DNA from: Macropodus opercularis
Taxonomy: Eukaryota; Chordata; Actinopteri; Anabantiformes; Osphronemidae
DNA: 64,000 bases
Direction of reading: 5' to 3'
Assembly: GCA_030770545.1 (NCBI GenBank)
Contig: CM061105.1
Coordinates: forward strand, 15,180,501-15,244,500
Position numbers and translations under genes: made by a program. The notes below the pieces were generated by a model. The model worked only from the letters and a program-made list of their open reading frames with translations, was not told the DNA's origin and did no database searches. This document shows, one piece after another, positions 46,501 to 58,976 of the stretch. Positions within the stretch are counted from its first letter, which is position 1, and each line of letters begins with the position of its first letter.

Positions 46501-49500
46501 TGGATCTCTCTCAGCTGACTCACTTTACTTTGAAGAGGACTGTTGGTTTACAGCTGACAAATGATGCTTGCTGGCATTCAACCCAACATGACTGATGCAG
46601 CCTTTGTTGCAGAGATTTAGTTACTGAGCTGCTTCATTGTCATTTTTCTTTGCTGCGTAACTTGTGAAATGTTGGAACAAATATTTAGTTGGTTCATCTT
46701 TCTCCTCTATGCGTGAACGACAGTGTTACCGTAGATTTTCTGGATGCCCTGCAGGTCATCGTGAGGTAGTTTGAAGTTCTCTGTGTCCATGTACTGGTAG
46801 AAAGGAGCCATGATAGCAGTGGGATCGTTGGAGTGCTCCAGGCCGAGGGCATGGCCCAGCTCGTGAACCGCAACCAGGAACAGATCGTTACCTGCAGAGA
46901 GGACACCAAGAAAACTGCACTGGGCATGTAATGTACAATATGACAGCTAATTAGCGAAGCATATCAAACCTCATTAACACAATCTAATAAGAATGAAATA
47001 AATACGAGCGTAATGTGGTCTCTCCTGCTCCATCAGGCAGGATAAGCCACATGTGAGCCACCGCTCGCTGCGAGCAGAGGGACGCACGCCCTCGCTGCCG
47101 CCCGGGACAGAGAGCGGTGAAAACACCAACATCCATGCAACGCACCTGAACGCAACAAGCGTCGGCCTGGAAAACGGCGCAGCTCAGTTCACTTCGCATT
47201 CGAACACACACACACACACACGAAATGTCACAGTCAGTGTCTGTGGTCAGCATTCAGGTCACGATGTCATCCTGATTTAGGGGGAGAACACCGTTTATGC
47301 ATAGCTTGTGACTAAAGCGGTCCCCAGGAGATTGTTGCCCTTTAAAACATGACACCCACTTGTGCCAGGAGCAACACAAAAGCAGCCACTGACCCTCAGT
47401 CAGCAGCTAAAAGGTTATACCTTCCCCTTCCCCTACAGCCACCACAACCAGCCTCCCCCCCCTGACCAAAAACTGCTCCCAGGGGGCCGGAGCTGCCATT
47501 AGCGCACATGTCGACAGGCAACATTTACAGTCACAGCGCTGTGAAAAGCCCATTAAAGGTTCCCACACACATCAGCCTCGGCCGTGGCACAGAACGTGAA
47601 TTTGACTGGAGCCTGGAACAATTACCTTTTAGTATGAGAACAAAGGAGAAAGAAGGAGGGGAGGTGATGGGCAGTTTCCCGGATGCAATACAGCACAATG
47701 TGAGCTGGAACCTCCTCTCCCACTTACAGGAGGATTAAATGCAAGCGTGTGGCACTTGGGTATTAGCCCTGTAGGTAGAGTAATTAATGAGTGTTTGGTT
47801 GCACGTCTCCAGTTCCTCTCTTTCAACTTCAACACCATAGGGTGCAACGCAACATAAATGACCCGACATCATCCTTATACTGAGACCAGTGATCTGCACG
47901 AAACTGAACAGCATAATAGCCACAATCAGTGCGGCAGCAGCTGATGTCTTAAAATAGCCGAGCTTTCTATCCTGTCATCTGAAGAGCTTATTATGCAGAA
48001 AAAACGTGAAGCCTGACAGATGGGGGATGCGTTCCTACAGCCTGATCAAAGACATGCTGGCATTTCTTGTTTCTGGTGCAGCGTCTCTCGTAGCCCACCC
48101 TGTGATGCCGCCTCTGACATATCGCCCTCCCGCCCAGCCATCTGCAGCACCTCCATCCAGGCTCTTCCTGTCTGTTTCATCCCCCACTTACCATCGTGGT
48201 TGCTGTTGCCCAGAGTCCAGGGCTCATCTGAGTCAAAGTGCGTGTCCCCTCCTATGCCCGGGCCGGGGAAATAAGCGTGGGCGAGGAATCCTCCCTCCCC
48301 GTCGAAGGGGGAGCTGTCACCGTGAAAACCCGAAGCGAAGATGATGGTGATGTCCACGTCACGCCTGCCAGTCTCCAGGGCGCTGTATGGGACGCCCTCG
48401 AAGTGTAGAGGAGTCACCCCCTGCCACACGTTGAACGCCCGCCGGATGGCATCGTGAGTCTCGCGGGCGCCCACCTTTGGCGTGACGTTCTTTATACTGA
48501 AATGTTCCGAGGAAGAAGCCAAGTCACATTTTACTGTTCATACGGCTTGTCATCGCAGAGGCGTCGATACAAACGGTGCAGATGGTTTAAAACTAAATAT
48601 CCGGCAACAGCCCTTCATGTAATATTTTAACTTTTCAAAAAAAGTTGCACTTGACACAACTATTTCAAGCCCGGCAGCATCGAGTGAACTTTTAACACAG
48701 GAGTCGTTATCAGTCCCTGGCAGGCAGAGAGGAACGGGAATCTGCTGCCTCGCTCCACATTCCCATGAATAAAGTGCAGTCAGCAGCAGCAGCGGCGGCT
48801 CAGCGCTGATTGACATTCCATTAAGAGAGGTGGCTCATCAATTCAAATTTGGGGAGGAAGGAAGGATTTGAATAAATTGACAGTGTTACCGTCTATTACC
48901 GCTGTAACCTGTCAATTTGCAGTTGTGCCACAGAACCGTTTATCGGTTCTCCTCAGAACCCATTAAAAGCTGGAGCTTAATCAGGCCAGATACGATGAGA
49001 GCTGGAATATTTCTGCTGAGATTATGGTCAATTTTCACTCGGGACTTTCAAACGCTTTCATTTGAGGGAAGAGAAAAACCTTCAGTGCTACTTGTTTTAT
49101 GGCCTGATCCCATTTTTCATTTTGCTAGCAAGCTATTTATACCCTGCAAAGTAAACATACTCGCAGCACACATGGGCACATTTATGTGTTAATGTACGTG
49201 TTTCTGAACGTGTGATGGTGACCGTGTTTTCGTGCGTGTGCCTCCTCGCATGGTGACGTACTCGCACGGTCTCTATGACAACACAGAGCACGTGATCACA
49301 GGTGGTTAAAGAGCCCAAGACGGAGGAAGCTGACAAAATGAGCACCGCCACATTTGACCGGTACAATGCGCCCGGATGAACCCAGCGGTCGCCATGGCAA
49401 CCACCTCCACATGCCTCTCACCTGTAGGTGATGTGTGTACGCTGCCACTTCTGGCCTGTCAGCGCGTATCGCCGCGTCCGCGACCTGGAAGTGCTTTTAA

Positions 49501-51765
49501 TTTTGTCCGGGACGCCGCAGCGAGGCTTCTGCATCCAACTTAGAGAAGGAGAAGATGGGAAGAGAAGAGAAGGGTGATTTTAATTTACTGAATGAATGTT
49601 GGGACTCAAGCACCACCACATGACAACATCAAGCATGGAAGTGAACTCAGTGGTTCGCTTCCTAACAAGTGCCAGAAAATCACAGCAACAAAAAAAGAGG
49701 GTGTTGTGAACACAATACCACTGAACTACTCCAAACTACAGCCATGAACCGCGAGGAAACCAAGAGCGTCTCATTCATACTACATCAGTGTCACAGGTGC
49801 AAAACACACAACACACAGACAACGCAATAATTCTCACCTCAGCGTGATATCACTGCATCATCATGCAAAACGAGAAGAAGGAAAAGTGTTAAAACCGCCA
49901 CCTGCTGTTTCTTTGAGCGGAGGTGACAGGGGTTAAATGAACATCTCTATTTTCATCCTTCATGAATTCATTGATGTATCGCCAGGAGTGTTAATGAATG
50001 ACTGGAGCTTCATAATGTGACATATGGCAGACGATCACATGTGTATACTCACTCCTTGGTTTTCTCATCCAGAGTCCCTGTGACATTGAGGCCATAGACG
50101 CGCTGCATGGCCGCGATAGCTGAGTGCATGGTTTGGGCCGAGCGCATGACAGACATTCCCGGTTCTGTGCGGGGAAGGTAGCCATACCTCTGTAGCCATC
50201 CCTGCCGGGGGGGAGAGGGAGAGCGACACGGGACCTTCGTATCAAGGCTGTTTTAACACATGGTTCAGATTCTTGGCGTTTATTAAAAAGGAACAACGCG
50301 ACGACGAATCCTGGGCTGGAACAAACTCCACACACGCTTTCCTGCGTGACAACTGTGTTGCCGTGTTCATTCAGGTTATAAATGAGGTAATTATCGAAAG
50401 CGATGTAGAGCATTGTTTGCAACACAAGGCCTATAAAAGAGTTAGAACAGGGACCCACCCGCAGCTAACATGACCCTGAAACTCCTTTATTTTGTGTTCA
50501 CTACATTTTAACCACATTTCACTGTTGTAACACGTTCCCTTGTGCAGAACTCCTCTACAGTGTTTAGGCATCTTGCTCGAGTTTGGTCTAGTTCCCCTCA
50601 GTCAGTGCGGGATAAGTGGGCTTGATTCCAGCCACAACCCGACTTCTTTCCCTCTGCCAGTCTCCTAATAAAAGTCAACTGTCATCTAAAGCTGAATTTG
50701 CAATTAAACAGACTCTTGTTTGCTTAAATTACTTCTCCAGCAGTGATCTACGACCATGTTTGCTCTGAGGCTCATCGGTTTGAATCCCTGCTGGTCAGTG
50801 TCAGTGTCTGCATGTGCAGGACTGTGGCCCTGTGTCCTCTCGCCCTAGAGCATCATCCAGGGGTCACTCCCAGACTCACCACGCTCTCCACAGCTGCCTC
50901 CACATCCCTGCACAGGTTATGAGATATGCTCCAGATAATCTGACTAGCAGTCCTGTGCGTCCCTCCCCTCGGTGCTGCCTCTATCCCCCGTCTGCTGAGC
51001 TCAACGCCTTGTTTATCCCTTCTCTGGCTCTGTCCTCCGGGTCTGTTTCCTGTGTGTGTTCACAGGCACCGATCTCAGAGATATTTCAGGCAGATTTCAG
51101 TGAGCCATAAAATTGAATAATGATGTGTGTGCGCATGAGTGTTTGTGACTGTCAGCCTCAGCGTTTAATTTCTTCCGAGTGGGAGCATGTTGTGAGGAGG
51201 AAAATGAATCAATTAATAAGGTGGAAAAAGGCAAATCCTATTATGCAACTTGTGTCTGTGGATGTTTAATCTCCTCCAACACTGATGCTGCCAAACATGT
51301 CGGACTGCATGTTGGCCTGCCACTAAACTGTAGCAGCGAAGGTGCCGTGAAGCAGACTCTCTGCGTGCAGTCATATCTGGGTTGCACGTTCGGGATCGTT
51401 GCTGGATCAGCTCGGCTCGTAGACCGCAGTGTAATAACCTCAAATGAGCCCCTTTCACTTTCATTGCACCCTACAAATGACAAATGTTGCTTATGTTCGC
51501 CGCTATGCGTTATGGTGATTGTGCCCACGGATCGCGTGGGGAGTCCATATATATGTTTTTCACGCTGTGGCAGATGATGTGGAGGAGAGAGCTCGGTCGT
51601 TTATGATAACCAGGCGGGGAAGGCCATTAATCTTACCTCAACACTGAACTGATGATCCTCCTCTCCGGACACGGCGCACGAAATCCAAAGCAAAAAATGC
51701 AAGCAGAATGCTGCCGCGTAAAACCAGTGCGATGTTTTTCTTTTACTGGAGGATACTAAGGTCAT
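43584..51765 (-). CDS. mmp16: Matrix metalloproteinase-16 (MT3-MMP), membrane-type
   Basis: Ten exons on the - strand encode 615 residues (human 607): 51765-51637, 50201-50053, 49538-49422, 48496-48192, 46891-46730, 46369-46152, 46065-45927, 45338-45188, 44411-44296 and 43945-43584 (TGA). It is a cell-surface zinc endopeptidase that cleaves matrix and activates pro-MMP2. Order: signal peptide (about 10-34); propeptide with cysteine switch PRCGVPD (Cys100); furin-type site RSRTRR before Tyr117; catalytic domain with zinc motif HELGHALGLEH (243-253) and Met-turn Met261; Pro-rich hinge (289-340); four-bladed hemopexin domain closed by Cys342 and Cys531; a stalk; a membrane helix (about 572-593); and the cytosolic tail ending CKRSMQEWV, which matches MMP16 rather than MMP15 or MMP24. 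All active-site residues are present. Introns 2-5 hold no other genes that I can see. The start codon precedes MTLVSSSKRK. Confidence 0.96.
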
Positions 51766-53909
51766 AATGACCCGTTTTTCCCGAGTGTATATTAGAAGAA
51801 GCCGCCCGTCTGCTCTGGCTCTTGTGTCAAATAAAACCCATCAGACGAGCAGCCAAGGCGGTTTCCGATGAAAGCGAAAAAAATCGAGCCGCGTTTTCTA
51901 AAATCCGGATGGTGGAATAAAATGTTCCGATGTCAAGCGGAGATAACGCGGCGCGTTAGACCCGCTGTCCTCGCCATCCTTATTTACCCCAGCGCTGCAT
52001 CTACCCAGCAGCATCAATGGCCAAGTACAGTACCCAGTCTGCGCAAGATAGGCTCCCTCCCGACTCGACGCCTGCGCTTTGATTCCTCGCAGAGCATCAC
52101 TGAGCTACACAGCGTCTGAGCGCCGAGATTCTCCAGAAATGCCCGCACGCCTGACTTGAAGCGCACGCGTGTCAATAGTTATGGTGATCTTTGACATCCT
52201 GGCAGGAAACTGAGGCCTGGATCCAGGTGGAACCTACATTCCTTGACTTTGACGAAGCCAAGTGGAATCACAGCCACCGTCTGTGCGCTGACTTCTGGGT
52301 AGTGGTGCTGAAACGAGACGTTCCAGCTCAGACCCACTGTCTAAGCAGGACGTTACCCAAACTAGTCTCGCTGCTCTTACAGCGTTTCAACCACAGTCTG
52401 CGCCTCGTTTGCCTCGTAACAGACCTGATCGCTTGTCAGAACGTTTACGGCTGCTTCAGCTTTATCTTTACAGCCGTGACGAGACCATCCTGCCTCGAGC
52501 AGTCGCGCCACAAGATGGCGGCGTTTCACAGACAAATGTGGCCGCCGGCCATTGGTCTGCAAACCTCTGGAACCTACATCCACCAAACACGAATTAATGA
52601 GTCGACAAATTGATCTGACATTGATTGAATGTGACAGGCACAAAGGGCAGATGGGCTGAATAACAAAGGAAGACTTGCATCTTCCACCACCACTTGCTCG
52701 TGGGCAGAGGCGTCGCAGGTGCATTTTGGCATCTTTTCCCATTAGACCAGCTTTAAAAAGTGAGTCATCCCAGGTTCCTCCTCTTCTCCCGTCGCTGTAA
52801 ATCCGTAAATTTCAGCTGATTAAATCCATTTTCTTATGCTGCAAATTCCCCAACGTGACCAGAGCGTTAAAGCCTGTGTGCGAGGGGCCAATCTTTCCAT
52901 TCATGTAATAGTATTTGTGAATGACTCAGAGATTCCTGACGTTTTATGCACGTTTTAGTAGAAGAGGATCCTGGGAAAAGGCTTGAGGAACGCTCTCCCC
53001 AGCTAAGCTCCAGAGTAAAGACGCAACACAAAAACCATAAAACCGCCGTTTCCTTCAATAACAATAACAAAGTAAAGTGCTGTTCTTTATTAACCCCCAT
53101 AGTGACATTCTTTGTCTTTGTTGGTGCCACTAACTCTTCAGCATGTTTCCAGTGGAGTCACACCACTGACCCTGCGGTTCAGGGACCAGCCATGAACAAA
53201 AGAAACGCTTCGTACCATTTTCCCACTGGGTTTCCACGGCCTCCTTGAGCCTGACTCTGAAGATCGACGAACGAGCCTCAGAATAGATACAGAAATGTAC
53301 ACAAAGTTGCTGTTTTAACACCTAAACAAACAAACAAACAACATCTAAATGCTGAGACACGCTGTCAGAACCCAAACTAACTGCACAGCGATAATTATTT
53401 GTATTACTCGTAACTGTGAACAAGATGTCCCATGACCCGAAACAGGATATATCTGGTGAAGTAGAGGACGCGACTGGTATGAGATTAAAACAGGTTCATT
53501 CATTTACTCTGAGGTGTTTACTGTGTAACCCATCGGGCTGCCATGGAGACTGCATGCTCTGGCAAGTCAATATGGCTCCGAGCCAAAGACCCGGGGCCTC
53601 ATCAGGAAACGGTAAAACGCAGAGCAGTGACACACAAGCAGTCGTTCCGAGGAAACAAGGTTTGTGTAATCTCTGTCGTAAGAAACGGTTCAAATATTGG
53701 ACTTCAGTGTTTGGACTTCGCTCCAGGACGGTTCCCTGCGGGGGGCAGATGGTGAGATATAAGGCCTTTCCCTGGCTTCTCTAATTAAACCTAATTAATT
53801 GCTGCTTGACAGTTTGTTCTGGACGCTTGAGGCTTTTTAACCATAATGCTGATTATTACAGCTTCGTCAGTTCAATCTTTTCTCACATGGCAACAACGAC
53901 GAGCGATGC

Positions 53910-53940
<31 letters not shown>

Positions 53941-55811
53941 CAAAGCTGCCATCTCAATGAATTCAGAACATTCCCATAATTCATTCAGCATTATCTTCCC
54001 CATGTAGATGAAGGTCAGTGTGTTTCAGCCGCGTGTCCAGCGGACGTTGGACACAGAAAGCTGTTAACTGTCCGTGTTCGGCCTCAGCCTCATCTCTACC
54101 TGGGTGTGCTTCACATGTGTGTGATGCCTTCACTGCGTCGGCCTATTCTGGGCGCTGCCATGCAGATCAGACGTCAGACCTTCAGCTGACTCGCCTCCGA
54201 CGCCGCGCGTGAACGTTACTTCCTAAAATCCTCGCTGAACTTTTATGTCAGTTGCTAATCGGGAATATCAGAACTAGCTGAGCCCATGTGAGGATGCTGT
54301 CACCTCTCTGTTGCTCTTTCACACACTCTCTCCTTCCCTCCCTCTGGGGTTCCTTCCTTTTAAACTCTCCCCTTTGAATCAGTGGTCTGTTCATTATTCT
54401 GGGTTTGCTTGGTTCTGCTTGGCCGACACACAGCCGGGTTGGGAGGCTCTGCGTAAAAACACAGCGACTCTCAGGGTGGCGATGGCTGGAGCAGTGCGAC
54501 TGCTGGGAACATTTCATAATTGAGACATTCTGGCCAGCGGTCGCTGGCGAGAAGCCAAAGACATTTCACTCTTTTATTCTCCTTTAATAACCCGTCACTG
54601 TGGCTCAGTATGTGGCGAGTGTTGATTTCAAAACACTTCCAACCAGCCTCAAAAGTCAAATTCAAACACATGACCCCGAAGTGAAGCCGGATCTATTTCT
54701 ACCGAAAGCCGAACTGAAATATTTGACCTTTCTTCATCCTTTTTCGAAGACGTGGCCCGTCTCACATAAATAAGGCCCGTTTGCTGTTTCTCATTGTCAG
54801 TGCTCACAACACTCCCGCTGACACTTGCACCACATCCATGGCTTCCAGTGCCGTCTCATGTGAAACGTTAGCTTCCCATTAAGTCATTTCTCCTCGAGGA
54901 GAGCGCTCATAATTTCGCCCAACACAATAACCTCTTCCTCCAGCAGGACAACCAAAGACGATTTGCCGAGCCATTAGGCCGCCGTAATGAAATAAACACT
55001 CTTGTGAAAAATGATTTCTATCACTCCTGTCCCCACAGAGTCTGATCCCTACACAACAACAAACACATTTGCGCAGCTTGACATCCCATTAGATTCCACT
55101 TTAATCAGACGGACTCTCCGTCAGCCGTCTAGACGTTGTGTCCGTTCAACCCGCGTGTGACATGCGGATCAACTCATAAATGGAAGGTGGGACGGTGGAT
55201 TCAGGACGGTAGAACGTTCTAGTGACGTCCCGCATGAGTCATCATCATCATCTTGGCTTTGTCTGTCTCTCTACATGTTCCCTAAAATAACCTCTGTGAC
55301 TCCTCACCTGCACTTTTTGTCCAACTGTGCCATGAAGCCATTAGTTGTCTTCAAGCTACAACAGCCACAGAGTAAAGACACAACCAGCGTGAAGACGCAT
55401 CTCGAAGCAGGATCAAGGCATTTTTTAGAGTTTTCGAAGCAGCCTTGACTGACGGAACGTTTTATTGTGTGTTCATTTGAGCTGTGTGGCCCTTTTCGTC
55501 CTCAGGTTGAGGACAACACCACATTTCTTTGCTTTCCAGGTTTCTACCACGCAGTCCGTGCCTCTACCTGAGCCTGAGAGGCGGGCACAGCCTCCCACTG
55601 GCTGACGTCAGAGCAGCCAGTAGTTTGTCCTCTCAGTCTGAACACGGGCTGCTGGATTTATCTGCGGGAAGGAGGAGCTGTCAAAGTTTCCCAGAGAAGG
55701 GAAAAGCTTTTCAGTGGGCGAGGAAACACCGTCGAGATTTTTCACCAGGCGCAACATCGCGGGTCGTCGCCATGAAATGACACCTTGTCACCGGGAGCTT
55801 TGAAAACCACG
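51766..55811. other. mmp16 upstream region and intergenic DNA
   Basis: The first few hundred bases, with CpGs near 51780-52100, are the probable mmp16 promoter and 5' UTR. The rest carries no exon I can support. mmp16 and the next gene (55812) are divergently oriented. Confidence 0.45.
53910..53939. repeat. CA microsatellite
   Basis: About fifteen AC units without interruption, in intergenic DNA. Confidence 0.9.
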
Positions 55812-55890
55812 ATGGCGAACCGTTTCGTGAAGTGGATCAGTCTCACCTTTCTGCTCTGCTCGGGCTCCCGTGTTCTGGCGGAAAAGAAAG
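55812..55890 (+). CDS. Signal-peptide first exon of an unidentified secreted or membrane protein (partial)
   Basis: The ATG at 55812 lies in a strong context (CCACGATGG) and opens a 26-codon exon, MANRFVKWISLTFLLC and then SGSRVLAEKK, ending at 55890 with G followed by the donor GTATGT (phase 1). A basic N-terminus, hydrophobic core and small residues before the presumed cleavage site make a classical signal peptide. Upstream is a GC-rich stretch that could be the promoter. Signal-peptide exons ending in phase 1 are typical of large modular extracellular proteins. No following exon is recognisable in the remaining 8 kb, so the gene cannot be named. Confidence 0.55.
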
Positions 55891-58800
55891 GTATGTCATG
55901 GAGCTCACAGCACGTACGTGGACGTGGCTGCCTCGCAAGGCTGCGCAGACTTTCGCTTTGTTCTGCGGTTGTCCAGCATTTACATAAATCTCACACGGAG
56001 AAATCTCCGAGCGCACACAAAGGCGCAGGGAACTTGATCCAGCGTCGGGGGAAAGTTTCTCACGGGCTCGCTGTTCAGCCTGGGACCTGCTGGAAGCCGC
56101 AGGAGCCTCTAGTGGGCTTTAACTTCAGCTCCACAGCGGGATTTATTGATAGCACACCCAAACTGTCGGTAGAGGCTTTCAGTTGCGTAAATTGCGCACA
56201 TGCACGTTTACGCCACATCCAGCGTGAATGACCTCGGTCCCGGTACAAAACCGCACCGCTCTGGTGATGATGCAGGCAGCGGGTGTGAGGCTCTGCTTAG
56301 TGGCCTAACTCATCTTCTCCTTACGTTGCGTCTTGTATTTAGTCAGCAGTTCTGCCGTTTGACCTGCTTGTAGGCAGAAATAGAATAAAGTCTGAGACGC
56401 GCGGAGAGTCCACGCTCGAACTTTTGCCTGTTACTGAACATCCTGTTTCATCGGAGGAGACTGAGGCAGATCTCAAATCTCAGACGAATCAGATCAAAAT
56501 GTGTCAACGGTGACTCCATCCCTGTTTCACAAAGGAGTCTGGAAAGTATGAAGTGACTGATGGAGCAGAAACAGGTTTTCTTAGTGGCGCTAAGCTTCTC
56601 TTGCCTTAAGGCTTGATATTGGCCCTGATGTTGGTTTTTAATTATATGGTTGTGTTATTTTTTCCATTTTTCGCCAATGCAGTCTTTTTTTTAATAGCTG
56701 TTTTCTCTTCTTCTTAATAAAGATACGTCACCACTGGCTAAACCAACATTTAATATAGTTGAATAAGCACAGGCAGGATCCTGCATCTCAATAGTTAAAT
56801 TAAATATTATTGTAAGGTTTGAACTTAAATTTGCTCCACATGTAGTTTGAATGATTAATAAAGAGCAGATGTCAAGAGAGAAAGTGACCAGAAGTATCAC
56901 TTTACTCCCTAATGGCTGTAGCTTCCTATTCTCATGAATCATCCCTGCTCGTGCTCGTCTTGTTCCTCTACATGTGCGAGTTGCATCTTTCTAGTCCACT
57001 GCTGTTTTTCAGAGGACCATAACAAATCAAACGTGTTTGTGAGCCAGAAAGACAGAGCGCCTAAATATTTCAGGGCTTCTAAACAAACTAGACGGGGCAG
57101 GTTTCACGCAGCAGCGAACGCAGGTCAGGGATGTTAGACGTGAGCGTTTGCGGTGGTCGCTGGCCGTGTGTGGGGCTGGTCCGTGCTTGGTTTCTGTTTT
57201 TGGCCAGAGGCTGAGGCAGATGTTTAAACGCCGTGTTTTCCTAGCGCACGTGTTGATAATGAGCACACTTGATTTGAGCAAGATGCCAAATTCCTACATC
57301 GCAGGGCATCGAAATATACACAAAGCACAAAGCGTTTCGCACACACATTTAACACACACGGTATTAATTTTTGTTACTGATTAGCTTGAAGCCAATTTTT
57401 GTTATTGATTATATATTAATCCAAAGTAAAGTCCAATAGAGCAGAGCTGATCCCTTTACTAGTACACGTTACCTATTTGCAATACTGTGCTTTTTTAGCG
57501 TCACTTTGCTTGATGCATTTCTGATATAATCCAAATGGGTCATATCGAAATGTTTTGTGGGCCTTAAGAAGGAGACTAGTTAGTCAGTCCACAAGGAGCT
57601 TGTAATCCTTGCACTGATTTCATAGAGTCAACCTCCGTCCTGGGGAGATGCACGGAAGGGACGGCGACTCTAGTTGAGTCTGTTTGTCTTCAGAGCGCTG
57701 CTAGGAAACGCGTACGAGCATCTGCTCAGCTGTTTACACTTGGAAGTGGTAAAAGATTTTTCCAGTTGAGAAAAACTTGAAATTGATGAAGCTCACAGAT
57801 GACAAATAAACGTTCACTTCACACTATTGTGTGTGTGGCTGCTCTCTAGGAGCAATCAGAAAAGGACAAATATTATCACAATCCACGGATCAATGAGCAG
57901 ATAAGAGGGAGAGGGCACCTTGGTGTTCAGAGTCCCTCGCTCTGTCGCTGATACGAGGCTCCTAATGTGTGTGCACATTAACACATGGACTAATTTATGA
58001 TTCTTCAACTGACTGTTGACAAGCATCACTTCAAGCTGAATAGTCTCCTTAAGAAACTACAATATTTTTATAATAAACAACCTAGTTGTTTTTTGGCATT
58101 TGAAAGAAACGATCCCTCTGCACTGGCTTCTCCCGCAGGAAGCCCACCTGTCAGGCCTCTGGGTGGCTTCTGGGAGTCGGACAGAATGTTAGGAAAGCTT
58201 CCCATGCCGCGTGATGGTGCGTCGACTTTATTAACCGCCAGCATCTGGGGGGAGGCTGTAAATAATGCCTGCAGCTTCACCCAGCAGTCAACCACAAGTA
58301 ATAACAGCCGATTTATTTCCCAGATGAAAACCCAACAGTCTCTGAGCCGTTGAACTCCTGTTTGACTACTTGTACTTTTTACTTGCACATTTCCGTGTTT
58401 CGGAAGTTTTCTATCTGCTTTCTTTTGGTGTAGACGCTGCAGGTGTGAGCTGAACCTTCTGGGGGCCCCTGGGCAACGAGTTAACCTGTGAAAGATCGAA
58501 CTAATCTCAGGGGCATGTCAGCGGCTAAATCCTTAATCCCTGATGCGAGGCTTGGGTAAAGCATAACCCGCTTATATCAGTATGCCTCCTTGGAGCTAAT
58601 GGGTCATTCAGGTTCTCAACAGATTGAGATCAGAAGCTACAGCAACACGTGTAGGTGAAGCCTGGCGCCATCATTTTTACGTTGCGCTTGCACACCTGCA
58701 AAAGCGGAGCTGATTCGTGACAAAACGTCTCCCTTGCAGCGTTTCGGCAGACTAAGTGCTTTTCCCTCTGCCTCGTGTTGAGATCTAACAAGCCAGCGTC

Positions 58801-58958
58801 TCTCATCAGTCACGTTCAGAACACCGTGCCTTTTCTTCTCATTACAGCCCACTCTCTGGGATTAAATGGATGTTGTTAGTGAGCTATAGGTTATGATCCA
58901 GTGTAATCCTAGAATCTGCAGCCTGCGTTCGAGGGTCCAGAGTGGTCCTGTGGTGCTA

Positions 58959-58976
58959 CTGCTGCTGCTGCTGCTG
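58959..58976. repeat. Short CTG trinucleotide repeat
   Basis: About six CTG/GCT units, followed by TGTTTTGG. Non-coding context. Confidence 0.8.

Noticed and set aside
52191..52613. A 140-codon open frame upstream of mmp16
   Set aside because: No family signature, signal peptide or neighbouring exon. Probably a chance frame.
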